11,495 nt of DNA from a bacterium (GCA_021813235.1 JAKALG010000001.1:19681-31175), one strand, 5' to 3'. Shown: positions 5,303 through 10,006, counted from the stretch's first letter. The notes: a model not told the origin generated them from the sequence alone. Made by a program: numbers and translations.

Positions 5303-5365
5303 GAAGTAGTGTCTATAGCACTCGCCACCCTATTTTGCAACAATTACGAAGGGTGGCTTTTTTTT
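5303..5365 (+). ncRNA. Putative ~60-nt phage small RNA
   Basis: Transcription from the promoter at 5269-5296 should start near 5303. The RNA would hold hairpin AGTGT/GCACT (5308-5312, 5318-5322), then directly the terminator stem GCCACCCT/AGGGTGGC (5324-5331, 5350-5357) with an 18-base loop and eight U. The only open frame near its 5' end is ATG-AAG-TAG (5301-5309). Promoter plus terminator with nothing else between them is the layout of a dedicated small RNA. The long single-stranded terminator loop (TTTTGCAACAATTACG) could be the target-pairing part. No family recognised. The alternative is a premature-termination device without a downstream gene, which is less likely because only leftward genes follow. 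Confidence 0.55.
5324..5365 (+). terminator. Intrinsic terminator of the small RNA
   Basis: Eight-base perfect stem GCCACCCT (5324-5331) and AGGGTGGC (5350-5357) followed by eight T (5358-5365). The opposite strand has no T-run, so it works rightward only. Confidence 0.8.
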
Positions 5366-5369
5366 ACCT

Positions 5370-5397
5370 ATTTCTAGCCGTTTTTATACCTAGAAAT
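5370..5397. repeat. Inverted repeat ATTTCTAG/CTAGAAAT
   Basis: Perfect 8-base arms (5370-5377, 5390-5397) with a 12-base spacer, just beyond the small-RNA terminator in the convergent intergenic region. No U-run on the leftward strand after it, so not a standard terminator; possibly an operator or RNA 3' structure for the leftward zinc-finger gene. A second inverted repeat, GCCCAAAA/TTTTGGGC (5427-5434, 5453-5460), overlaps the end of that gene. Confidence 0.4.
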
Positions 5398-5438
5398 CGC
5401 TCAAATTTGACCAAGGTGAGGTTTTTGCCCAAAACACA

Positions 5439-5567
5439 CTACTTTGTACCCTTTTTGGGCTTATCGTAGCATTTTGAGCATATTTCCCTAGGTTTACTCG
5501 AAGTACCTTTTGTGAAGTATCTCAACTTTCCTATCAGTTCTTTTGCACAAATCTTGCAACATTTCAT
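5439..5567 (-). CDS. 42-residue zinc-finger microprotein
   Basis: ATG at 5567, TAG at 5439-5441. The product has two CxxC knuckles, CKIC near residues 4-7 and CSKC at 30-33, separated by a basic stretch (LIGKLRYFTKGTSSKPRE), the layout of a treble-clef or ribbon zinc finger; the tail DKPKKGTK is basic. A nucleic-acid-binding or regulatory role is likely but inferred. It follows the transglycosylase gene on the same strand with a gap of 21 bases. A -10 TATAAT lies only 7 bases before the ATG, partly independent of the upstream gene, so it may be made from a leaderless mRNA. No Shine-Dalgarno. Small size lowers certainty, but the paired cysteines argue for a real gene. Confidence 0.65.
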   Translation of the reverse strand: MKCCKICAKELIGKLRYFTKGTSSKPREICSKCYDKPKKGTK

Positions 5568-5574
5568 CTACTAT

Positions 5575-5604
5575 ATTATACAACTTTCTTAATATTTTGA
5601 CCAA
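5575..5604 (-). promoter_or_regulatory. Promoter of the zinc-finger microprotein
   Basis: On the - strand TTGGTC (5604-5599), 18 bases, then a perfect TATAAT (5580-5575), followed 7 bases later by the ATG at 5567. The -35 is weak, the -10 is perfect. It overlaps the 3' end of the transglycosylase gene. Confidence 0.5.
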
Positions 5605-6089
5605 CAGTGCTTGCTTGCGTACCATGGTTTTGTATTTTGCGATTTATAGAGATAAACCGCATATTTTATATTTCCTTCGACTGACTTATAATCTAATCCT
5701 AATTCTTCTGCTTTTGCTTCGTGGATAATACGTATCTGGAATAAACCGTAATCTTTCTTATCTGGACCAAAAACACCCTCGTGTCGTAGAGAGCTTTCAC
5801 AAAATGCTATTCGTTTTAGTATTTTGAAATCTTTATAACTTAAACCAGCCGTAATTGATTCGGTATAAAGTAGATATGTGTTGTATTCTTGTTCACTTAA
5901 TTTAAAACTTTCGTTTGCAAGAGAGTGTGATAACAAGGTTTGGATGTTTAGAGGATTCCAACCCTCTTGTGATATTGGTGCTTCTGCTAATACTGGCTTA
6001 TAAAGTGATGCGGATGTTCCAATCAATGCAACAATCAACCCCTTACTCGTCAATCTCACAAGTCTGCAAACTAAATTGTTAATACTCAT
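5589..6089 (-). CDS. Secreted lytic transglycosylase (lysozyme-like), lysis or cell-wall entry
   Basis: 166 residues. An N-terminal signal-like segment (basic MSINNLVCRLVRLTSKG, hydrophobic LIVALIGTSASL, possible cleavage near LAEA at 34-37) sends it across the membrane. The catalytic domain (about 88-162) shows the SLT/lysozyme-like pattern: IAFCESSLRH with E98 as the catalytic acid, DYGLFQI (113-119), then the helical YAVYLYKS and W156. Such enzymes cleave the glycan strand of peptidoglycan. C97 and C162 could form a disulfide. It ends next to a zinc-finger microprotein and lies downstream of a terminator that closes the operon to its right, so it is probably transcribed separately. A 14-base perfect palindrome made of two dispersed motifs lies 5 bases before its ATG and could be an operator. 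Endolysin is the likeliest role; a virion-associated lysin is possible. Confidence 0.85.
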   Translation of the reverse strand: MSINNLVCRLVRLTSKGLIVALIGTSASLYKPVLAEAPISQEGWNPLNIQTLLSHSLANESFKLSEQEYNTYLLYTESITAGLSYKDFKILKRIAFCESSLRHEGVFGPDKKDYGLFQIRIIHEAKAEELGLDYKSVEGNIKYAVYLYKSQNTKPWYASKHCWSKY

Positions 6090-6094
6090 AGGTA

Positions 6095-6108
6095 GCGGTT
6101 TAAACCGC
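6095..6108. promoter_or_regulatory. 14-base palindrome in front of the transglycosylase
   Basis: GCGGTTTAAACCGC is two head-to-head copies of the dispersed TAAACCGC motif sharing the central bases. It lies 5-19 bases upstream of the lysis-gene ATG. Two-fold symmetry suits a dimeric protein; no promoter can be placed with confidence next to it. A partly related, reverse-oriented CGGTTCAC occurs at 6131. Confidence 0.5.
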
Positions 6109-6154
6109 CAAACCAGTGCAATCGTAATTTCGGTTCACTATTAAGGGTATCAAA

Positions 6155-6184
6155 CAAAAAAGGATAAGTCAACGAGACTTATCC
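6155..6184 (-). terminator. Intrinsic terminator of the long leftward operon
   Basis: Read leftward, GGATAAGTC (6184-6176), a 5-base loop and GACTTATCC (6170-6162) form a perfect 9-base stem followed by at least six T (6161-6156). It closes transcription arriving from the genes to the right and separates them from the transglycosylase gene. Confidence 0.85.
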
Positions 6185-6253
6185 CCAGTTCATATTTATT
6201 CTTCCATAATGCTGGGAGGAATGAACCGCCAAGCACTATGTGAAGTGGACTAA

Positions 6254-6409
6254 TTAAATATAATTTTTTATTTGTTCTTCTGTCGTTCCATTAGTTCCAC
6301 TATTCCATCCTCGGTCAGTCACAGTAACACTCCAATCTTTTCCAGATAATTCTAAGAAAAGCATTTTAAGTAGTTCTCTTAAGTTAAATCTGATAGTTAT
6401 TTTTTTCAT
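6254..6409 (-). CDS. 51-residue hypothetical protein
   Basis: ATG at 6409, TAA at 6254-6256. The product begins MKKITIRFNLRELLKMLFLE and continues with SGKDWSVTVTDRGWNSGTNG, ending TTEEQIKNYI. A beta strand, an amphipathic helix and two further strands look like a compact small fold. I recognise no family. It is the last gene before the leftward terminator at 6155-6184 and follows the tRNA-like element. The start context AAAATTATG has no strong Shine-Dalgarno (an AAGG lies about 12 bases upstream). The gap 6185-6253 holds only a TGAACCGC motif (6222). Confidence 0.6.
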   Translation of the reverse strand: MKKITIRFNLRELLKMLFLELSGKDWSVTVTDRGWNSGTNGTTEEQIKNYI

Positions 6410-6448
6410 AATTTTATTGACCTTTTAGTGAACCGACTTGTGATGAGC

Positions 6449-6539
6449 TGGTGGGGAGGTTGGACTAGGGTCTTGAGAATCGAACTCTTTACTTGGAGCG
6501 ACCAAGCGCACCAGCTATCCGACACCATCCACTCCCCCC
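6449..6539 (-). tRNA. tRNA-like element with encoded CCA, non-canonical or decayed
   Basis: Read leftward, the element opens with a G-run GGGGAG (6537-6532) that pairs with CTCCCC (6458-6453), followed by A and CCA (6452-6449), exactly the end of a tRNA acceptor arm. Inside are a D-loop-like AGCTGGT, a hairpin GCTTG/CAAGT around a 7-base loop GTCGCTC (anticodon-arm-like; U33 present, CGC in anticodon position) and GAG-TTCGATT-CTC, a T-loop match. However, about 19 extra bases lie between the T-loop hairpin and the acceptor strand, the T-stem has only three good pairs and position 37 is a pyrimidine. It may be a degenerate tRNA, an insertion-bearing tRNA or a tRNA mimic. The anticodon assignment is unreliable. 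Confidence 0.4.
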
Positions 6540-6561
6540 ATCAACCCACCACATTGGTAAA

Positions 6562-6843
6562 TTACCACCCACTTCTATCTTCTTTGGGTATTAAAGATAT
6601 TTTTATTAATGCAATAATGAACGAGGCAAGTATTATCCCACCAACAAATCCAAAAAATGTCGTTGGTGTATAGTGCCACGTCGAATAAGTAGATACCTCA
6701 CCTGAGCAAGAGTTAGTGACTACATTTACCACTGACTCAATAAATGCACTTTCTCTGCCACTTATCGTTGAAACAACCTGAGATGTACAACTTCCTATGT
6801 TTCCAGTTATTTCAGGTGTAGATATTATGTTATTTGTGTTCAT
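6562..6843 (-). CDS. Single-pass membrane protein, 93 residues
   Basis: ATG at 6843, 4 bases after the YopX-family gene, in the same operon. Residues 1-60 are Ser/Thr/Val rich with two cysteines (19, 46) and no charge clusters. Residues about 62-84 (TTFFGFVGGIILASFIIALIK) are one clear membrane segment, followed by a charged tail SLIPKEDRSGW. The charge balance suggests an extracytoplasmic N-terminus and cytoplasmic C-terminus; the two cysteines could then form a disulfide outside. Its place two genes from the transglycosylase makes a holin, pinholin or spanin-like role conceivable, but the distance, the terminator between them and lack of family match keep this speculative. Confidence 0.7.
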   Translation of the reverse strand: MNTNNIISTPEITGNIGSCTSQVVSTISGRESAFIESVVNVVTNSCSGEVSTYSTWHYTPTTFFGFVGGIILASFIIALIKISLIPKEDRSGW

Positions 6844-6847
6844 ATTC

Positions 6848-7360
6848 TTATTCCTCTTTGTTTTCGACTTTTAGTAAACCGCTATTTTCATAGATGTTGC
6901 CGATGACTTCTAATGTATCTCCTAAATCTACATTACTTGTCTCCCTTGCTATTTCTTCAATAGAATAAAAACCATCAGATAATAACTCTGATTTTTTAAT
7001 CTCTAAACCGAATATTCCATTTTTAAATTCTACTGGGAAAAAACTATTCTCCTGTGTTTGAGCAACTGGCATCATTCCAACTCCTACATCAACAGATTCT
7101 ATATAAGTATCAGGATATAAAACAATATCCCCTTCCCAAATCTCTTTGCCATTCTTATCGAGGAGTCCTGTGAATTGGTCTTTGTGTCTGTGAAATATCT
7201 CCTGTGGATTCCAATACTTATAATCCTTTGAATAGAGCCATTGGGGTATGGCTCTATATGAACCAGTTTCTTCATCTCGCTCTCCTATGTACCATTTCTC
7301 ATATCCAACAATTTTATTGGATGCACTTCGTAATCTAAATTTTATTTCTCTTTGTTTCAT
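6848..7360 (-). CDS. YopX-family phage protein
   Basis: 170 residues. The start REIKFRLRS, the central FTGLLDKNGKEIWEGDIVLY (63-82) and the C-terminal EVIGNIYENSGLL (151-163) are the hallmarks of the YopX family, widespread in phages of Gram-positive bacteria and others and named after the Bacillus phage SPbeta protein; no biochemical function is established. The length is slightly above the usual 120-150 because of an N-terminal insertion (about 20-55, containing WYIGERDEETG). Its ATG overlaps the stop of the upstream cysteine-rich gene by four bases (ATGA), so translation is coupled. The cytoplasmic protein has no membrane segment. Confidence 0.88.
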   Translation of the reverse strand: MKQREIKFRLRSASNKIVGYEKWYIGERDEETGSYRAIPQWLYSKDYKYWNPQEIFHRHKDQFTGLLDKNGKEIWEGDIVLYPDTYIESVDVGVGMMPVAQTQENSFFPVEFKNGIFGLEIKKSELLSDGFYSIEEIARETSNVDLGDTLEVIGNIYENSGLLKVENKEE

Positions 7361-7887
7361 AATCCTAAGTTTTGTTTGAGTTCTTCTAACACTTCTTTTT
7401 TATCTTTATGATAACACTCACCTTCACATAAACCACATCTATCACCTCTTTTTTCATCTATCCATTGCATATTGTAACGAACCAAAGAGTCTATCTCTCT
7501 TCTTATCCTCTCCCTCCACTCTGTGTCCTTTTGGGAAAGTTTTTTTGAGAGCAAAGAGTCTATAAAAGAAATAAGAAACGCTCTTGAACCTGGTCTACAT
7601 ACCTCGTCAATGTTTTCTAAAACAAATTCTAATGATTTGGCCCACTCTTTATTTGTTTCGTTAGGAAAATGACACTTACAATCACATCTTCCTCCAAATC
7701 CATTAGTGAAAAAACAAGAATTTCCTAATGGAGAGCAATTACAAGTTCCGTCAGAATTATCTCTTAATGATTTTCCTTTATTTGTTCCGTTCATAGTTAC
7801 CACCACGTCTGATGTATTACTTATACACTTCCAGCACAATCCAGTTGATGATTCAGTATCTATGTTATTGCATTTTATACATTTCAT
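7357..7887 (-). CDS. Cysteine-rich zinc-ribbon protein, 176 residues
   Basis: I place the start at ATG 7887 rather than the in-frame TTG at 7914, because the ATG leaves a gap of 5 bases to the upstream gene and gives the typical opening MKCIKC. Cysteine pairs: CIKC (3-6), CWKC (18-21), then a dense CNC, C, CDCKC cluster around residues 49-72, and CGLCEGEC near the C-terminus (about 151-157). At least two zinc sites are likely. The middle (80-145) is helical with an amphipathic WRERIRREIDSLVRYNMQW. No family is recognised. The stop overlaps the YopX-family start. A regulatory or nucleic-acid-binding job is plausible. This is one of several zinc-ribbon proteins in the window. Confidence 0.72.
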   Translation of the reverse strand: MKCIKCNNIDTESSTGLCWKCISNTSDVVVTMNGTNKGKSLRDNSDGTCNCSPLGNSCFFTNGFGGRCDCKCHFPNETNKEWAKSLEFVLENIDEVCRPGSRAFLISFIDSLLSKKLSQKDTEWRERIRREIDSLVRYNMQWIDEKRGDRCGLCEGECYHKDKKEVLEELKQNLGL

Positions 7888-7892
7888 ATTAT

Positions 7893-8039
7893 TTAATATA
7901 CAAGTACTTGCCAATTTCCTTTTTGTACATATGAAAGATTCTTATTAGTTTCTTCCCACTTACGAGTTTCTTCATTCCATACAAATCCTCTATCTAACAT
8001 CAGAATCCTTATTGTATTTTCAATTTCTTCTTGGTTCAT
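7893..8039 (-). CDS. 48-residue hypothetical protein
   Basis: ATG at 8039, TAA at 7893-7895. The product begins MNQEEIENTIRILMLDRGFV and continues WNEETRKWEETNK, ending with a beta-like GNWQVLVY. Tryptophans and an amphipathic first helix give it the look of a folded mini-protein. It lies 6 bases after the membrane/zinc-ribbon gene and 5 bases before the 176-residue gene, with the same AATATG start context, which supports it as a member of the operon. No recognised family and no Shine-Dalgarno. Confidence 0.6.
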   Translation of the reverse strand: MNQEEIENTIRILMLDRGFVWNEETRKWEETNKNLSYVQKGNWQVLVY

Positions 8040-8045
8040 ATTTCT

Positions 8046-8195
8046 TTATTCTTTAGGATAACACTCATTTCCGCAATCCACACAGTCTCCATTTTCATCT
8101 GCTTCGCCTCCACAAACTCCACATATTTCTTTATTTGTCTTTTTTATAAAGAACAGAGCAAAAACGCCAATAATTCCTAAAATTATATATCCCAT
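8046..8195 (-). CDS. 49-residue membrane-anchored zinc-ribbon protein
   Basis: ATG at 8195, TAA at 8046-8048. Residues 2-17 (GYIILGIIGVFALFFI) form one membrane segment; KKTNK follows, putting the C-terminus in the cytoplasm. The rest is a compact CxxC ribbon: CGVC (25-28), then CVDCGNEC (38-45). A membrane anchor joined to a zinc ribbon in under 50 residues is unusual and suggests recruitment of a partner to the inner membrane; this is inference. It starts one base after the upstream gene's stop, so coupling is nearly certain. Composition is like its neighbours. Confidence 0.65.
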   Translation of the reverse strand: MGYIILGIIGVFALFFIKKTNKEICGVCGGEADENGDCVDCGNECYPKE

Positions 8196-8196
8196 A

Positions 8197-8523
8197 TTAC
8201 AATCCCTTTAATAATTCCTCTGCCTGCGACTTTTCTTTTTGGAGAGAAGATTTAAGTAAATCTAACATAGTATTCGATGAAAACTTTACATATTTTTCAT
8301 TGTCAGCCGTTCCACCACATAATTTAGCGTTTTCTGGAATTATAAATCTATCTATCTCTTTTATCTTCTCATCTAAATAAGAGATATGAGAGGTGAGAAT
8401 AAACCGCTCAAGTTTTACTTTATTTATAATAATAAATTGTTCCCTAAAATCGTCCCCGTCAATGGGAATATATTGTGGGCAATAAAAATCCTTTTTCAAT
8501 TCTTCCAATGTGTCTTTAATCAT
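8197..8523 (-). CDS. Hypothetical helical protein, 108 residues
   Basis: ATG at 8523, overlapping the end of the preceding gene by 8 bases. The product begins MIKDTLEELKKDFYCPQY; residues 30-62 (NINKVKLERF to LDEKIKEIDRFI region) and the C-terminus (85-108, with LLKSSLQKEKSQAEELLKGL) are strongly helical, with likely coiled-coil character. Two cysteines (15, 69). No recognised domain. It sits in the middle of the long leftward operon of small genes. A TAAACCGC motif (8400-8407) lies inside it, read here as the codons around Glu-Arg-Phe-Ile, a third reading frame for that motif compared with other genes. Confidence 0.7.
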   Translation of the reverse strand: MIKDTLEELKKDFYCPQYIPIDGDDFREQFIIINKVKLERFILTSHISYLDEKIKEIDRFIIPENAKLCGGTADNEKYVKFSSNTMLDLLKSSLQKEKSQAEELLKGL

Positions 8524-8740
8524 AGAGTGTGGTATCGTTTATATTCGACAAAAATCTCAATAAATCGTTATAATATATTCCCGCTTGTCTTTCCAATAAC
8601 ATTATTGTTTGTCCGTTCATAAACTTTTCAAATTTTTTGTATTCACGTTTTGAAAGAATACTTTTTATTTGACTTTCAGGAATAACTCCAAGGAACTCGT
8701 CTATATGATGTGTGGATACTTGTTGTTTAGGTTTTCTCAT
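8516..8740 (-). CDS. Hypothetical protein, 74 residues
   Basis: ATG at 8740, 4 bases after the stop of the next gene upstream; its own end overlaps the following gene by 8 bases. Product begins MRKPKQQVSTHHIDEFLGVI, basic N-terminus, then helices (about 12-70) with Lys/Glu/Leu pattern SKREYKKFEKFMNGQTIMLL. It could be a small DNA-binding or adaptor protein; no family recognised. The overlaps on both sides make it a firm member of the operon. No Shine-Dalgarno sequence is seen. Confidence 0.68.
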   Translation of the reverse strand: MRKPKQQVSTHHIDEFLGVIPESQIKSILSKREYKKFEKFMNGQTIMLLERQAGIYYNDLLRFLSNINDTTLYD

Positions 8741-8744
8741 AGAT

Positions 8745-8954
8745 TTATACTTTATAAGTAATAGTAATGGGGATGACCTTATAGAGTTTGTTTTTTGAAG
8801 TGTGACTTCCTGTCTTCTGCCAATTTAAGCCTTTTGCCGTAAAACGAGCATTATCTCTATTCGTCCATAAATTACTTGTCAAAAATCCTTCTTCTCCTTT
8901 TCTCAACCACCATATTTTTCTTTTCACTGTTTTAGTTTTCTTTTGTTTTGGCAT
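8745..8954 (-). CDS. Small basic protein, 69 residues, MPKQKKT family start
   Basis: ATG at 8954, TAA at 8745. It begins MPKQKKTKTVKRKIWWLRKG, a very basic tail, then EEGFLTSNLWTNRDNARFTAKG and a beta-like C-terminus (YKVIPITITYKV). A basic tail plus compact fold fits a nucleic-acid-binding protein. The first codons lie in a 29-base direct repeat, and the same DNA in another frame encodes the last residues (AKTKEN) of the gene before it, so start and stop regions overlap. A second gene nearby (9056-9232) begins with the same MPKQKKT but then diverges completely. No family recognised. Confidence 0.68.
   Translation of the reverse strand: MPKQKKTKTVKRKIWWLRKGEEGFLTSNLWTNRDNARFTAKGLNWQKTGSHTSKNKLYKVIPITITYKV
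8921..8949 (-). repeat. 29-base direct repeat, copy A (start/stop junction)
   Basis: Identical over 29 bases to 9045-9073. Core AAAACAAAAGAAAACTAAAA on the - strand. Here it encodes the N-terminus of the 69-residue gene in one frame and the C-terminus of the gene before it in another. Confidence 0.85.
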
Positions 8955-9084
8955 ATCTTTTTATATTTAAAATAGATTCAAACCCAACTTCTACTAATGG
9001 ACTCCAATCATCTTCTATAAACTGCCTTGTGATTGCTCCGTAGGTTTTCACTGTTTTAGTTTTCTTTTGTTTTATAATAATCAA
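8932..9084 (-). CDS. Small protein in the repeat-bounded cassette, 50 residues from TTG or 39 from GTG
   Basis: An open frame between the two 29-base repeats reads ...KQKKTKTVKTYGAITRQFIE then DDWSPLVEVGFESILNIKRY and ends AKTKEN at TAA 8932-8934. It has no ATG; TTG at 9084 (50 residues) or GTG at 9051 (39 residues, MKTYGAITRQF) are the possible starts. The body looks like real protein (helical, acidic middle with DDW). The region encoding its N-terminus is the repeat copy that elsewhere supplies an MPKQKKT start, but here the ATGCC before it is replaced by TATTAT, as if the start had been lost by recombination. It is either a weakly expressed gene or a pseudogene. Confidence 0.45.
   Translation of the reverse strand: MIIIKQKKTKTVKTYGAITRQFIEDDWSPLVEVGFESILNIKRYAKTKEN
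9045..9073 (-). repeat. 29-base direct repeat, copy B (start/stop junction)
   Basis: Second copy of the 29-base repeat. On the - strand it encodes the C-terminal KTKEN of the 9056-9232 gene and, in another frame, the KQKKTKTV start of the following frame. The ATGCC that precedes copies A and C is absent. Confidence 0.85.
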
Positions 9085-9232
9085 TAATCCAATATAAAAC
9101 GCCCGTTTGAATTATACCAAGAAGATATGCTACGTTTTTTGATTCAGTAATTGCCAATGCTATCGCCATAACTACACAGGTACATACAAACATTAACATT
9201 ATATTTTTTTCAGTTTTCTTTTGTTTTGGCAT
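9056..9232 (-). CDS. Two-span membrane protein, 58 residues
   Basis: I take ATG 9232 as the start (MPKQKKTEKN), because the longer in-frame version from 9298 would run through the preceding microprotein gene and its upstream residues are Ser/Tyr rich and unlike a leader. Hydrophobic segments at about 11-29 (IMLMFVCTCVVMAIALAIT) and 34-51 (VAYLLGIIQTGVLYWIID) suggest two membrane spans with both ends in the cytoplasm, given the basic N-terminus and KTKEN tail. Size and topology are like phage holins or other small inner-membrane proteins, but no family is recognised. Its N-terminal codons are copy C of the junction repeat and its C-terminal codons are copy B. Confidence 0.62.
   Translation of the reverse strand: MPKQKKTEKNIMLMFVCTCVVMAIALAITESKNVAYLLGIIQTGVLYWIIDYYKTKEN
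9211..9232 (-). repeat. Partial copy C of the junction repeat
   Basis: On the - strand ATGCC plus AAAACAAAAGAAAACT, shared with copy A (including TATGCC), then diverging after CTG. It encodes the MPKQKKT start of the 9056-9232 gene. Confidence 0.75.
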
Positions 9233-9233
9233 A

Positions 9234-9326
9234 TTAGTTAAGAATGAACCGCAATATGAAGTACCAGAATAAGAGACAGAGTAAACCGCAACCGACATAA
9301 GCTAAACCGCTCAATAAATTTCTCAT
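9234..9326 (-). CDS. 30-residue membrane microprotein
   Basis: ATG at 9326 lies one base after the stop of the zinc-finger gene upstream (TAATATG); TAA at 9234-9236, one base before the next start. The product MRNLLSGLAYVGCGLLCLLF then WYFILRFILN is a single hydrophobic span with two cysteines and one arginine near its end. The tight junctions on both sides argue that it is translated. In 93 bases it contains three copies of the TRAACCGC motif (9245, 9282, 9303), two of them in one frame and one in another, so the protein sequence alone does not explain them. Function unknown. Confidence 0.5.
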   Translation of the reverse strand: MRNLLSGLAYVGCGLLCLLFWYFILRFILN

Positions 9327-9327
9327 A

Positions 9328-9534
9328 TTATAAACATTTTCTCCAATCTTCAAGAGGACGACCGCTAGTGCCATATATGTGACCAAAAAATATCTCTTTT
9401 CTTCCACATATTTCACATTTTCTTTTGTTTTCTTTCATATATATCCATTTATGCTCTTTAGGTATATCAGCGTGAAAACATAAAAATGTTTTATGTATTA
9501 TTATTTCCTGACATTCTATTTTTTTGTTTTTCAT
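9328..9534 (-). CDS. 68-residue zinc-finger protein, leaderless start
   Basis: ATG 9534 (MKNKKIECQEII) is chosen over the GTG five codons upstream because the -10 TATCAT lies at 9546-9541, so transcription would begin at the ATG. The product has C8 and C19 (FLCFHADIPKEHKW), then a CEIC knuckle in ENKRKCEICGRKEIFFG and a final Cys near the C-terminus, with GTSGRPLEDWRKCL at the end. The CxxC pair plus further Cys/His suggests one zinc-binding site and possible HNH-like or ribbon fold, but catalytic residues for an HNH enzyme are not evident. It heads a sub-operon from a promoter next to a DnaA box. Confidence 0.65.
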   Translation of the reverse strand: MKNKKIECQEIIIHKTFLCFHADIPKEHKWIYMKENKRKCEICGRKEIFFGHIYGTSGRPLEDWRKCL

Positions 9535-9540
9535 ATTCTT

Positions 9541-9568
9541 ATGATACACACTATAACAAGTTAGTCAA
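9541..9568 (-). promoter_or_regulatory. Internal leftward promoter, leaderless type
   Basis: On the - strand TTGACT (9568-9563), 16-base spacer, TATCAT (9546-9541), then 6 bases to the ATG at 9534. Good sigma70-type match, with the DnaA box 7 bases upstream of the -35. Confidence 0.6.
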
Positions 9569-9575
9569 TAGTGAG

Positions 9576-9584
9576 TTATCCACA
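9576..9584 (+). promoter_or_regulatory. Perfect DnaA box TTATCCACA
   Basis: TTATCCACA matches the bacterial DnaA-box consensus exactly and lies in the short gap (9535-9586) just upstream of the promoter at 9541-9568. Only one perfect copy is seen; near-matches with one mismatch (TGTGGATAC at 4810 and 8710) are inside genes. It may make the promoter DnaA-responsive or mark a replication element. Confidence 0.4.
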
Positions 9585-9586
9585 GG

Positions 9587-10006
9587 TCATTTATATAACT
9601 CTTTTATATACTCCTTAAATCCTTCGAAAGAATAGTAGTCTGCGTGGTCTGGGTTAGATGCAATTTCCAATATATTAGCCGCATTTCTTTTATCTATATA
9701 TTTCATTGCGTACTGTAATTTTCTTGTATGGATATGTTGTAATATATCAATAGGTATTTCTAATTCAATAACATATCTTTTATATAATGTAGTTTTAAAA
9801 TTAACCGTAGAAAGTGGTACATCCATTATTTCTCCTACCCATCCAGCCCAACTATCTCTACCGCTCTTACCTACGTGTTTTTTATGATATTCGTGTTTGT
9901 TTAAATAATAATAATCTTCTGCTTCAACCCAAAAAGCCCTATTACGCATAATTGCAGTTTTCTTTAAACGATTATATCTTTGTCTGTCTGTAAGTTTATT
10001 CTGCAT
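9587..10006 (-). CDS. Hypothetical protein, 139 residues
   Basis: ATG at 10006, overlapping the upstream zinc-ribbon gene by 11 bases; TGA at 9587-9589. A basic N-terminus (MQNKLTDRQRYNRLKKTAIM) is followed by an aromatic-rich segment, then WVGEIMDVPLSTVNFKTTLYK (56-76), whose pattern could be a helix-turn-helix, and a helical C-terminal half ending EGFKEYIKELYK. It may be a DNA-binding protein of the early region, but this is a pattern guess without family recognition. It lies just before the DnaA box/promoter gap, so it ends the recombination sub-operon or is followed by new transcription. Confidence 0.7.
   Translation of the reverse strand: MQNKLTDRQRYNRLKKTAIMRNRAFWVEAEDYYYLNKHEYHKKHVGKSGRDSWAGWVGEIMDVPLSTVNFKTTLYKRYVIELEIPIDILQHIHTRKLQYAMKYIDKRNAANILEIASNPDHADYYSFEGFKEYIKELYK

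Noticed and set aside
5427..5460. Inverted repeat GCCCAAAA/TTTTGGGC as terminator of the 42-residue gene
   Set aside because: Leftward it is followed by A-rich, not T-rich, sequence, and it overlaps the coding end.
6428..6673. Rightward open frame of 81 codons with many Trp and Pro
   Set aside because: Lies over the tRNA-like element and antisense to the membrane protein gene; no start signal or family resemblance.
7357..7914. Longer start (TTG 7914) for the 176-residue cysteine-rich protein
   Set aside because: It would overlap the preceding 48-residue gene; ATG 7887 gives a clean 5-base gap and the typical MKCIKC opening.
9056..9298. Extended N-terminus of the two-span membrane protein (from 9298)
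   Set aside because: The extension is the out-of-frame reading of the 30-residue microprotein; the repeated MPKQKKT start argues for 9232.
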